This document shows positions 47,801-58,121 of a stretch of 64,000 nucleotides of DNA, one piece after another. The stretch covers positions 16,634,197 to 16,698,196 of the forward strand of contig NW_022098044.1 of the NCBI RefSeq assembly GCF_002288925.2, in the 5' to 3' direction. The position numbers and the translations under genes were made by a program. Source of the DNA: Delphinapterus leucas. Taxonomy: Eukaryota; Chordata; Mammalia; Artiodactyla; Monodontidae. Under the pieces are notes generated by a model. That model was not told the origin of the DNA. It saw only the letters and a program-made list of their open reading frames with translations, and did no database searches. The first letter of the stretch is position 1. The number at the start of each line of letters is the position of its first letter.

Positions 47801-49713
47801 TTGAATATTTCCCAAAAAGCAATTATATCCTAATGTGTGTATTACATAGTAGTCAAAATCATTTTAATTTAGGTTATCAAGCTAAATATTTTGCTTAACT
47901 TTAATGGTTTATGACTTGTGACAGAGTTTTCTTATGACTGTTAATGACTTTATCACTAGTACCTTATTTTTGTGGGTGGTTTCTTATATTTCACAGTGCT
48001 TTCGGATTTTATTCTTAAAATGTAAAAATTGTTTTAAGGACTTTAAAAGGTGACAAAACCAAATCTAAGAAAAGCACAAATGGGCTAGTAGTGATAATAT
48101 TAAGACTTGACTGAAGCCGTCTTTGCCTTTTATTATAAAATGACCAGCAATCAAAGTTGTTATTTATATTATACCTATAATTTCATACTAAATGAGGATC
48201 CTCGATACTGCAAAATATTAAAGATAGGAGTATGAGCAAAATTATCAACTTCTGTAATCTGCTTAAGGTGAACTTGGCTTACCCCCCTTTAAAGGAAGGC
48301 AGAGTACTACTTTGTCAATTTTTGGGAAGGAGATCGAGTGGTAGATTACATTGGTGTCAGTAATTTTTGTGGTGGTGCAAAGTGTGATCCAAGTCCTCTG
48401 GTTTTGATGCAGTGAGCACCCCGAGCCACATACTTGTACTGGTAGGTAGCCTTTTTATAAGCGTGTTGTCAGACTAATGTGATGGGTTTCCCTCAGACAT
48501 TTCTTTCGTGGGGATTCCTTAAGTCATTTCTGCCCTTCTCTGAGGGGTTAAATCAATTTATTTTACTTGATTGATTTAGGTTTTGTCATTGTTCGGTGTA
48601 ACTGTCTCCTTTATAAGATCAGATTAAATTTGGAAGCTTAATAATGCTGTGTTTCTTGTAAGTTGCTTCGTTTTATCAACTTGTTGGGAGGATATTTTAG
48701 CACCTTGCTCTTAAAAGAAATCTTGAAGCAGATCTTACTATTTCTTGGCTTATGACTAGTCAAAACGATTAAAGGGATTTAAATTTGGTAAGATAATCAG
48801 GAACTTGCTTTATAATTTGAAAAATTGGAAACCTTGGTCATGGAAAAAGCATTTAGGTAGCTTAGTTTTAGCTTAAATCCTAAACTTCTTTTGCGTTCTA
48901 AAAATCCTTAAATTGATACACTTTAATATTGAACTTTTGAACAAAGCTTTTTGGGTAGTTCTACCTATTATTGTGATTATTATAATCATACTTTGGCACA
49001 GGAGTGACTGGAAAAAGTATATACCTGTATTCAATTTATTTGAGATACAGGAAACATCTTCCATGTTTATGAGGTATTTCAGTCTAACCAGTGAAAAGTA
49101 ATGGTTATCAGTAACCAGATAAAAAGTAATTTTTATCATGCACGTATTTTAGAAAGGGTTAGTGTCGTGTAGGTCAATATAATTAGTAGAGAAAAAAATT
49201 TGAAATTATGCTTAAGGTTTCTATCCTAGAAGAGAGTTGATTAAAGTACATGATATTATGAAATAATATAGTAATATTGAAGAGTGAGAAACATGGCCTT
49301 GCCAGGTTGGTAATGGAAGCTTTCCTTTAGAAGTCTGGAAAGCAGATTAGCTGAAGGACCAAGAGATAAAATAGTTCTGTACTGTTAAGGAAGGAGTGAT
49401 GTTGACTCTGTTAAACAGCTGTTTTGCAACCATGACTGCCTGTTAGGGAGCCCAGATTTTTACCTAGGAAGTTCTTGGGGCCTGAGACATAACGTACTTT
49501 TATAGTAACTTTATTCTACAGGTGAGCCCTGTGAACAGCCAAACTTAAGATCCTCTGGATCAGAACTTTTGATTTTCTGCTTGGACTGTATTTATAAATA
49601 CATGTATGTCTCGGTCTTCTGGCTAGTGATCCTGATAAGATGTTGAAGTTTCCAAATAAATCTGTTTTTGTCTTTTTCTGTACATACAATTATATTCTTT
49701 TTGATTTCTACAG
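44851..49713 (+). other. CHASERR intron 3
   Basis: AT-rich and nearly repeat-free over 4.8 kb. A diverged MIR-like stretch lies near 46910-47045 (CAGTCAGGAGACCCAGCTTC). No other feature is seen. Confidence 0.45.
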
Positions 49714-49788
49714 AAATATGAATCCTGAGGCTGAATTATCTAAGGGGCCAGTACAACGAAAATAGATGTTGGTGGAAGAATTTATTTA
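49714..49788 (+). ncRNA. CHASERR: CHASERR exon 4 (candidate)
   Basis: Acceptor CTTTTTGATTTCTACAG (AG at 49712-49713). The 75-nt segment AAATATGAATCCTGAGGC ... AATTTATTTA is followed by the consensus donor GTAAGT at 49789. Confidence 0.5.
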
Positions 49789-50081
49789 GTAAGTTTTCCT
49801 CAATTTACATGTTTAATTTGTTTTTTAATTTTAAATATGACTTTAGAAATTTTGAGTAACTGAGTCAGAGTCTGTAAAAATACAGAGGGATTTAGTGAGG
49901 CTCAAAGCAGTACAAAAATAAATCAACATGGTTAGATGTATATGAAGTTTATTATTAAAATCTTGCGCGTTAATTTACTCCAACTTTTTATTATTTTCTA
50001 CTTTTTTTTTACTTAAGCTCAGGCAGAGTTAAAATGGAAAAAAACCCTACATTTGAACATGCTTTTAATACTGCACCCTAG

Positions 50082-50204
50082 GACTTCCCTGGTGGTCCAG
50101 CGGTCAAGACTCCACACTTCCACTGCAGGGAGCCATGGGTTCGATCCCTGGTAGGGGAACTAAGATCGCGCATGCGCTGTGCGGCCAAAAAAACCCACAA
50201 AACC
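50082..50204 (+). mobile_element. Short CHR-type SINE in CHASERR intron 4
   Basis: GACTTCCCTGGTGGTCCAGC, box B GGTTCGATCCC, ending GCGGCCAAAAAAACC. A perfect duplication, CTGCACCCTAG, lies at 50071-50081 and 50205-50215. It is the only clear CHR SINE seen after 39 kb. Confidence 0.92.
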
Positions 50205-50224
50205 CTGCACCCTAGATCTGGGTG

Positions 50225-50395
50225 TTGGTAAACTCCCCCCTATTTTTATAAGTAAAATTTTATTGGAACACAGCTATGCGCTTTCATTTACACATTATCT
50301 GTGTTTGCTTTCCAACTCTGGCTACAGAGTTGAGAGTAGCTATATAGCTAATGGCCACAAACCCTATAAAATACTTAGTATTTTTTCCTGTTAGG
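50225..50395 (-). repeat. hAT-like non-autonomous DNA repeat (tentative)
   Basis: AAAATTTTATTGGAACACAG, CTATGCGCTTTCATTTACAC and CTGGCTACAGAGTTGAGAGT match a common mammalian medium-reiteration repeat, which I recall as hAT-type. The family is uncertain. Confidence 0.45.
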
Positions 50396-50989
50396 CAACC
50401 TTGCCTACTCTTTCCCTGGATCCTTCCTTTTTGTCAACTTCACATGTGTAAAACTCAGAAGCCCTTAGGTTCTCTTGGTAATAGAGCGTACTTTTAATGG
50501 ATTTCATTGTTAGTAATTCAGATAAATGAAGTAATTATTGAGCTTTCCTTAAACTTGAAAGGCCAATAAAAAGTTTTTCTTCATACTGGGGTTTTGCCTT
50601 GATATTAGAAGGTTTGGTTACTACTACTACTGTGGAATTTCTAATTCCCCATCTGAGAAATAGTGGGAAAAGAGTTAGTGGTAAGACTGTAGAAATGAAT
50701 TTGGATGAATTCTCAAAAGCATTTATTATTGACAAAACTTTTTAGGTATGATAGTTACTTAGTAGTTTCATAAAAGTAATTTTTCGAATCACATTCGGGA
50801 ATCTAGATTCTAGATGATAATCTTTGCTTCTAATTGCTACTTGAACATCTATTTGTATAAATGGCTGCTAGGGCCTGTAAAATAGTGAAGGTTTTTCTTT
50901 TTTTTCGATGGGGGATGGTGAGAGCAGAGATGAAAACTTTACTAATGTAGTGTAATTTATTGACTTCATGCCTTATATTTTAAAACGAT

Positions 50990-51030
50990 TGCCTGGCACA
51001 TAGTGGATGCTCAATAAATACTTGTTGATT
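50990..51030 (+). repeat. L2/MIR 3' tail scrap
   Basis: GCCTGGCACATAGTGGATGC then TCAATAAATACTTG is the end of L2-type repeats. Confidence 0.5.
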
Positions 51031-52394
51031 TATTGTATATACTTGCTATTAAGCATTACCAACTAGTGTTTTGGGTCTAATCTAGTAAAAAGTGAAATTC
51101 ATTATTTATAATGCTTTAAATACTAATTTTTAGGTATGCTTGAATGCCAAAACTTTGACTCAGTAAAAACTTTAAAGTTAAAAGAAACCACAACTTTCAA
51201 TCTTTCATGGACATGTAGTCAAGTTTTAAACTAAAATGGGATAATGGAAGATTTGATTTGATTGTAAAAACCTTAAGTAAGATGACTTTTTCTTAGTCAG
51301 CATAGTTGAACAACATAGTTTAGCAATGTTTTGAACCACAGCTGGCTGGGTTTTTTGTAGTTAGTTTTTATGCCCACTTTATTTAGGACCCAGACTTGTT
51401 AATAAGTTTTAATCCTGCTGAGGAGTCAAGCTTTTTTGGTAATAAGACAAAATATGTGAAGTCAGTATTAAATGTTTTCAAATTTAAAGACAATACGAAG
51501 ATTGAAATTGTCATAAGTACCAAGAAGCTTAATTACACGATGAGAATGATCATCATGTAAGCATCAATTTCTGCTTATTGTAATTTTGTACCCATTTGTC
51601 CCACTGGTTTTACAGTAACAAATTGTAGTATTTATTAGAGCCACTTGTTTAAAAAATTAAGAGTCATTAGTCTTTTTCCTTGTACTCTTTCCCTGTCCCG
51701 CACATTTTTTGTTGCTATTAAAATGGGGGTTTGCTGGGAAGTAGAGGTAAGGAAATTGAACCCCTCTTAAACACATTCAGTAATGAATCACTTGCTTGCA
51801 TTTCAAATAACAACTTATTTTACAATATTCCAGTGTTTTTTTTGAACAAATTTACTGAATTAGAATTTAAGACCTCCTTGCTCAATTTTATGTTTTTAAT
51901 TTCTGGATGTATAGTATTTGGGGATTTTAAGCAGTAGCAGGTACTTATGTCCTTCTTACCATAAAAGTTTTTTCTTCCTGGAAATTACCTTAGAACAAGC
52001 AATTTGTTCTTAAAAAAAGGAGGTATAAAATAGTGAAAACATCATAGTGGAAAAATTCTCCTAACTTTTCATAGTATTAGCTTGAAGCTTGTATGTTTGA
52101 TGATGGAATTCTAGATCAAACCATCATCTCTGCAGTATGTTTCCAGTAATTCACAAATCTGGAAAGATGTGGAGTAGTAGGGCTTAGATACTAAACCCTA
52201 CTCAGTTTTCTGTACTGATCTTATTTTAATGCAAAATGAAATACTCTTTAAAGCAGAAAGTGTTTTGTCTTTTACAAGTTGACCCCATGATCCTAGAGCT
52301 TTCAGAGATATCATGGCCACTGGAATATAAATTATTTTGATTCATTAAGGTTAGTTTGTTTGTAGGTCCTCAGGTACTTTGGTTACTGTGGTAT

Positions 52395-52560
52395 ATTGGA
52401 GGTCTATTTATTGAGGTCCTTCTATATACCAGGTAATGTAAAAGCTATGAATGTACTAACTCATTTAATCCTCACTACTACTGCCACGTAAGGTAGGTAC
52501 TACTGTTACAGATGAAGAACTGGATTTTGTTACCCAGAAAATTTCCAGGGTCAGAGAACT
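52395..52560 (+). repeat. MIR relic
   Basis: TATACCAGGTAATGTAAAAG, ACTCATTTAATCCTCACTAC and AAGGTAGGTACTACTGTTAC match MIR. Confidence 0.65.
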
Positions 52561-54350
52561 CATGCCTGCTTTCTTTTTCACTTTTTAACTTTGCTTATTT
52601 GCAAATTTAATTTTTGCAAGAAATTGGAATTCCATGAAAATAAATGGATTTATTCCTAAATCCTTTACTGTTCTTTTAGGTGCTTTGATATTTGACTGAG
52701 CACTTTTGCTTATTAACAGAATTCTTACCTCTGGGTTTTCATTGGCTTTATAGGAGTGCAGATTGATCATGGCTTTCTTGTAGCATTCTTTTTCTTCTCC
52801 TCCCCCCGCCTATTTTTTTTTTTTTTTACCATGTTAAATATATGACAGTATATGTGCTAGCACGACCAATATGCTAGTATTTTTTAATCTCTATTTTTGC
52901 CACACAAACTGGTGCATTTTATTAATTAGTTTTGATACGGTTTTAATATCATTTGGCTTTCTTTTGAAATTTTTTTTAAAAATGTCGTTTTAAAAAGAAA
53001 TTTCTTATAGTGTCTGCGATGAGTTTTTTACCTCTTGTGGCAGAAGAATATAAAGCACGGAGTTTATCACTTAATGTACTAGATTGAATAAATTGCACCT
53101 ATAGCCATTGAAATGACTGTAGCTTGATATGAATGCATTAATGTCACCGTTCATCATAATAGTATTTACATTCCCAACTCATTGAGAGATTGATCCTGCA
53201 TTGTAACAGTAGAGATGGGGAGAAATTGGTTTATAAATTAACTCTGCAAGAGGAATGATGGTGTTTTTACTTTTATATAGAAATATGTCCCTTAATTGTA
53301 AGGAATGAACAAGTGGAAGATATTTTACTGATATGGGGAATAAATGAGTTATTTTTAGTTCTCCTTTTAGGCTGGAGAGAAATCGGCAAAAAATGTTTTG
53401 GGAGGAATAGCTTTCGTTTGATGTTTATTACTGATGTTGTGATGCTCATTTTCAGTATTTTTTTTAATGAGTGGTGGTGTCTCTTGGTTAATCAAATGGT
53501 TTATTAAGTAGATTTTTGTATTGTATATAATAGACAAATCCTCATTGTAGTTTTGGAATCAAGGTACTATCTAATGAGCAAAAAATGTCCTTATAAATCT
53601 CCTAGTCAGTCACTCAGACTTCATTGCTATAAATTTAGTTGGAGAGCTGCAAAATTTATAAGGAAGACCAGGGTTAAAACTTATTTTTCTAATTATGTTT
53701 TATCATGATGAATCAGGACCATTTATTTAATGGTAAAATATCCTGGCTTCCTTTAATCTCCTTACTTCAAATTATGTAAGCAATGAATTTTTTTAAAACA
53801 ATGAGGAACATTTGATGTTTTTGCAATGAGAATATTTTATTTGTATTGAATTTGAAATCTGATAGCATTTTATGGCAAATATCAAATAAGGCAGGGAGAT
53901 ATTTTGCATTTCTGATCATTTTGTTTTCTAGTGGCTACCTATTTCCTGCATTCTCGTATATGTAGCTAAAGATGGTGACATCTATATTGGCCATTTGTGT
54001 TATCTATGCAAAATTAATTAAGATCTGTTGGACTGGAAAACTGCTCTGATCCACTGCTTCGGGTTTTTTTTAATCCTTTAAGATTCTTTTCCATATTTAG
54101 TTTTATTTGAAGAAGCTTGGAAAGTTTTCTGCATTGAGATTTAGAATCCATAGTGTTGCTGTAATTTAGCTTTCCAGAATTTTTGAATTTGAATTTTTGT
54201 TTTCACTTCTCATGTAGACAGTATAACAACATTACATTTAACTATTAAAAATTTGACTCTTCACTGCCACATTTTTATGGTTACTGTGTATCTGTGACAG
54301 TAAAAGAACTTTGTTACTGGTGTGCAGTTTTGCCATGATTCTCTTATTGA
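52561..54350 (+). other. CHASERR intron 4, right part
   Basis: AT-rich, with no recognisable insertion or exon; ordinary intron sequence. Confidence 0.4.
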
Positions 54351-54351
54351 G

Positions 54352-54378
54352 AAGTTGTATGTGCAGCACATACAACTT
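54352..54378. repeat. 27-bp near-perfect palindrome
   Basis: AAGTTGTATGTGC is followed by one base and its exact reverse complement GCACATACAACTT. It lies about 165 bp before the last CHASERR exon. No function is assigned. Confidence 0.85.
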
Positions 54379-54542
54379 TAATATAATACAGTTTTATAGT
54401 TTAAAGCTGTTATAAAATTATTAAAGCTTTGTGTATGGTAAGAGTATCTTCAAGGTGGGTGGATGTTCTCTGAAGGAATAAGATTATTGATATTCCAACA
54501 GCATTTTTTTTCTTTTAATGTTTTCATCAAGCACCCAGTCAG

Positions 54543-54897
54543 CTTGAAGAGTCTCAAATGGACCCTACCACTGAGAAATCAAGATGGCAGTCCACTATGG
54601 GGAATTGAGAAAAATGGATTAATACAAGAGTGCTGTGATAATATACAACCAAGACAGGGTTCTTTTAACATGGATTTCATGAAATGAATGAAGATATAGG
54701 TTTCTTACCCAGCACAAATGGACAGTGAATTTGACTTTCTAGAGACTTTGTATCATTAAGAACATTTTTGACATTTGGAGAAGAAAGATGGCACATTAAC
54801 AGATGATAGTTTGTATGCCTGGAATCTTTTGCAGTTTGATCTGTATGAGTATGATCTTGTGGAATGTTAACTTTAATAAAATTTCTAACACTTTAAA
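54543..54897 (+). ncRNA. CHASERR: CHASERR last exon
   Basis: A pyrimidine-rich tract (54503-54528) precedes possible acceptors at 54501, 54531 and 54542; I chose the last. The exon carries AAGATGG at 54581-54587 and 54785-54791, AAAATGG at 54611-54617, and AAATGG within CAAATGG at 54555-54561 and 54715-54721. From memory of published work, repeated AARAUGR-type motifs in the last exon of CHASERR are its most conserved part and mediate its effect on CHD2, with DHX36 as a binding protein. The poly(A) signal is at 54875. Short frames in it are not conserved coding sequence as far as I can judge. Confidence 0.75.
54875..54880 (+). terminator. CHASERR poly(A) signal
   Basis: A canonical AATAAA follows the motif-rich exon. 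Cleavage is expected 10-25 nt downstream, before the T-rich stretch at 54915-54925. Confidence 0.75.
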
Positions 54898-54899
54898 AT

Positions 54900-56940
54900 T
54901 TCTCAGTTTGGGCTTTTTTTTTTTAAGCTGAAGCTTCATTAAATACTCGGTGTCGCCTTAAATAACACTTTGACCTTTACAGTTGCCCAGCAGTAAAGTG
55001 TACTGAATAAAGCTGGTAAAATGGAAATGGTGTACTGGAAAATGTTTTACTTGGTTAATATTATTTTTTTACAAAGTTGTGGAAATTTGTGCTTTAAAAG
55101 ATGGTTGTCCAGTTAAAATGCTATTTTATGCTTTCTTGAAACATCTTACAAAATTGGTTAACCAGTGGGTAATAATAGAATGTTTAATTTGCTGTGAGAT
55201 TTTAATGAACTTTTAAAACAAAATGCCTTTTGCCTCAAAATTCAGCATGAGTGATACAGTATTTTTCTGACTTTGTTTTGATGGAAAAGGTCCTTTTTAC
55301 CTATACTTATTAAATATTATAAATAAAACATCTTGCAGAATATCTGAACACTTAAATTCAACTGAATCCTCCTATTGTCTTAATAGTTAATATTAGGTGA
55401 AGAGGTGTTGGATTTATAAGGGAAGGTAGGGAGGTCCTTAGGGTATTCACAAAAGGACTTGAAATTTTGGTGGCAATAATGTCTGCAATAGATTTTATGA
55501 AATAGGATTGATTACTGTATTTTTATTACTCTGTACATTTAGGAATTGAGAATAAATGAACCGCACTATGTCATAGATAACTTATGTTTGAATCCTAGGT
55601 GAATACTGGTTTCATTCATTGATAACTAAAATCAGTTTCAGTTACTATTATGGGGTGTAGTAGGCTTTTGATAAACCAAATGAATTGTTGATTAAATTTT
55701 CCCGTTATACAGAGAACAAGTAACAGTGCAGCTTTAATTTTCTTTTGGCGAGAAAGTGTTAATCATACCATGTTTGTGATTAATGTCAAATACCAAGGTA
55801 TACATGTAGATGATCAATATATATGCAGTATTTGTTCTCATTGGCTGATTTGAGTTGGTTGGTTTGTATAAATCAAAATTGAGATTTTGGATTTTGATTT
55901 TGGTAGAGAATTATCTTGTAGAAAGTATGGGATTGAAGCTGGGTTTTGATTATGGATTTTACATTTACCTAGGTGCGACATTGTTGCTTTTGTTGGGTAT
56001 ACATCTAAAATGGATTTCTCAGTGAGGGAAGGACAATTGTTCTGGCAGATAATAATGTTGAGTAAGGAAAGTTGATTTGATTTTTTTTGGATGTGTGAAT
56101 GTTTTCTTGGGGTGCTTGTTGAGAAAGTGTTGAAAAATTTGGTTTTGGCATTAGTAAATTTGTTTCCTTAGATTTCACGGTTTTGATATTTAGGAGAATT
56201 TGCCCTGTGACATTACTTTGATAACTTTCCATCAGATATGACAGATTGTTATTAGTTTACCATTGTTGAAATGGGTATATACTTAGAATTTGATTAGATA
56301 TACAAGGGAATGGTTGAGATATATGTGTTGTGTTGGTTTTGGAGGTGGAGTTTCTTGGGTTTGTTTTTTCATGGTAGTTCCATGCTCTTGAATTTAAGAA
56401 CATTGTTTTGCCCAAATCAGTGTGGTATGAGAATTTTTTGGGTAAGGTTTTGGCAAGGTTATATAATGGGTTAAAGAATTTTGTGAAAGTACGAAGAAAA
56501 TTTGAGATTCTTGAATAAAAACTAGTTACATTAAATTTTGCCCTAATGCAACTGAACACTAGGGAGGCGCTCTTGAGTTGTACCCCTTTCTTCCAGTTGG
56601 GTTGGAAAATTCCCCCTTAAACTTAGTCCTTAGATAATTTTTAGGCTTCCTAAAGAAGGCAAGACTTGAATTTAATTTATTAAGTTGAGGTTTTGCTTTT
56701 ATTTAGAAACCATTTTACCCATGGTGGGGGGTAGTTTTTAAAAAGATTAATACTTAAGCTGAGCTTTGTATACTCTAAGAATTATCCCTCTTTCAAAATG
56801 GCTTGATAAAACACCACTTCCTGTCCAGAGAGGAAGTTATTTTAGCTCAAGGACTGAAATATTTAGCAGATCTTTAGACAAAAGGAACAAATTACATTTC
56901 TCTCTGGCTTAAAAAGGGTGCTTGAGCCAGAGGGGGTTAA
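54900..56940. other. Spacer between CHASERR and CHD2
   Basis: About 2 kb of AT-rich DNA without a recognisable repeat or exon. It is the region across which CHASERR transcription would have to end before the CHD2 promoter. Confidence 0.5.
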
Positions 56941-56942
56941 GA

Positions 56943-57055
56943 AACCCTCCCCCCTCCCCCTGATGGGGTGGTCTGGAGGGGCAGGGAGAGGTGGGGGTAG
57001 GGGTCCTTAGGCTCCCTGGGATGGAGGATCTTTTTTTTTTTTTTTTTTTTTTTTT
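56943..57055. promoter_or_regulatory. C-run, G-run and T-run block upstream of CHD2
   Basis: CCCTCCCCCCTCCCCC is followed by a G-rich part with GAGGTGGGGGTAGGGG and then an uninterrupted T run (about 57031-57054). It could form a hairpin or G-quadruplex, or mark a nucleosome-depleted edge; this is inference. Confidence 0.45.
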
Positions 57056-57250
57056 GGTGGAGATGAAGGGGTGGGTCTATGGTACATCACCTGAGTTGTG
57101 GGGTAAATGTAGAGAGTGTCAATCAAAGGCAGAGCTCTCAGAGCTGGGAAGGAGGCTCTAGATGGCGGCTGTGCCTTAGAGAGAGCGCGCTCTGCTCCCT
57201 GCCTTCGCCTCACTTTACGCAACTTTCCCTAACTTTCAGGCAGCCTCAGG
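57056..57250 (+). promoter_or_regulatory. CHD2 main promoter (candidate)
   Basis: Locally GC-richer DNA between AT-rich flanks with a YY1-type CTAGATGGCGGCTG (57158-57171), GTCAATCA (57118-57125) and a pyrimidine-rich initiator-like region near 57190-57235. No TATA box is seen. The start is inferred to be near 57130. Confidence 0.55.
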
Positions 57251-57639
57251 GGGCCCCCGCAGCCCCCTGCCTGTCCTGGTGACTTACTGGGGTCGATTCG
57301 AACCTTTTTTAGGGAGAAAAGCAGCTTTTGGGAGCTTTCTTTTCGTGCCTTGTTGGAAAGAAGCAGCCGTACTGAGAGCCCAGGTCGTTGTTTTTTCCAG
57401 CTTAGAAGCCATGGCGCACCTCCATTTTTGTGCGCTCTCCTAATGAGGTTTTTTTTCTTCCGGACCCGTTTTAGGATTAATTGTTGCTGTATTTTTTTGA
57501 CCAGTTAACATATTTGAGGATAATTTTATTTATTTTTTGTTTTTTAACGGAGAATTTTGTTTTTATTTTTAATTATTTGGATCTGATATTTTTCTACTAC
57601 TAGATAGGACTCTTGCTTTGGACCTACTACATGGATCAG
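57130..57639 (+). other. CHD2: CHD2 5'UTR exon 1 (approximate start)
   Basis: The right edge is defined by CATGGATCAG followed by the donor GTAAGT at 57640. A second, weaker donor-like GTGACT occurs at about 57281. Short upstream ORFs are visible: 57162-57179 (MAAVP), 57411-57443 (MAHLHFCALS, strong context GCCATGG) and one starting at 57631 that crosses the splice junction. A YY1-like CTCCATTTTTG lies at 57419. The real transcription start could fall elsewhere in 57050-57450. Confidence 0.55.
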
Positions 57640-57988
57640 GTAAGTTCATGATCATTAGTGATAATTTAAAAGATTTATATGTTTATGTTCGCTTTATTTT
57701 CTGTAAATATGAGAAATTCCTGGATGACGCAATAAGATACAGAGATTGTTATTTGTATCCAGTGTGTTACTTTGAGAAACTTTCCTTATTGATAGTGATG
57801 ATTCTCCCTGTTCGGTTTAGCCTGTTTTTATGTGTTTTTTTTTTAAAGAAAAAATAGAAATATTTTGCTTTTTGGTGCTTAACCGCTGTTGTGTTATAAC
57901 AATATCGTTACATCGTCAGGACTTTGTTCCTGATAATAAAAACCATCGATAGAAGCTGGGACCTTACCTTTCTTTCAACTTTTGACAG
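57640..57988 (+). other. CHD2 intron 1 (candidate, 349 bp)
   Basis: It begins GTAAGTTCATG and ends in the pyrimidine-rich TTTCTTTCAACTTTTGACAG. A later AG at 58005 (GGGCACAG) is an alternative acceptor. The frame 57618-57857 reads through the donor and is not taken as coding. Confidence 0.5.
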
Positions 57989-58121
57989 TAAATACCTGGG
58001 CACAGGACTTCAAAGCAAACACAGATTCCCCCTCCCCCTTAATATTTAAGAATTAAAAGATGATGAGAAATAAGGACAAAAGCCAAGAGGAGGACAGTTC
58101 GCTACACAGCAATGCATCGAG
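57989..58121 (+). other. CHD2: CHD2 exon 2 (5'UTR end and start codon)
   Basis: 71 nt of 5'UTR, then the start codon at 58060 and 62 nt of coding sequence. The donor is GTATGA at 58122. If splicing uses the alternative acceptor, the exon starts at 58006. Confidence 0.75.
58060..58121 (+). CDS. CHD2: CHD2 first coding exon (N-terminal residues 1-20 and part of 21)
   Basis: CHD2 is a nuclear chromodomain-helicase-DNA-binding ATPase that remodels nucleosomes and deposits H3.3 at active genes. Haploinsufficiency causes epileptic encephalopathy in humans. The exon encodes MMRNKDKSQEEDSSLHSNAS, identical to the CHD2 N terminus as I remember it. The serine/acid-rich tail, chromodomains and helicase lie in exons beyond the window. 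The start is fixed by an in-frame TAA at 58054-58056, two codons upstream. There are two adjacent ATG codons, and the first is taken. The exon ends after AG of codon 21 (phase 2), which fits Ser21 of CHD2. It lies on the same strand as CHASERR and about 3.2 kb after its poly(A) signal, so dosage control by that lncRNA is expected. Confidence 0.93.

Larger units (their letters stand above)
41370..54897 (+). ncRNA. CHASERR: CHASERR long non-coding RNA locus
   Basis: CHASERR is a nuclear lncRNA transcribed just upstream of CHD2 on the same strand. In mice and humans its loss raises CHD2 expression, so it limits CHD2 dosage in cis. The identification rests on position (ends about 2.2 kb before the CHD2 first exon), span of about 13.5 kb, a CpG promoter, exons with clean splice sites, and the repeated AARATGG-type motifs in the last exon. 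Proposed exons: about 41370-41840, 44142-44210, 44765-44850, 49714-49788 and 54543-54897, about 1.05 kb spliced. Only the exon 1 donor and the last exon are well supported; the inner exons are my reading of splice signals. Long frames in exon 1 are side effects of GC-rich sequence. Confidence 0.8.

Noticed and set aside
54463..54687. 74-codon frame over the last CHASERR exon
   Set aside because: It starts upstream of the inferred acceptor, crosses the pyrimidine tract and has no known similarity.
57618..57857. 79-codon frame after CHD2 exon 1
   Set aside because: It crosses the GTAAGT donor at 57640 and continues in intron; not consistent with the CHD2 protein.
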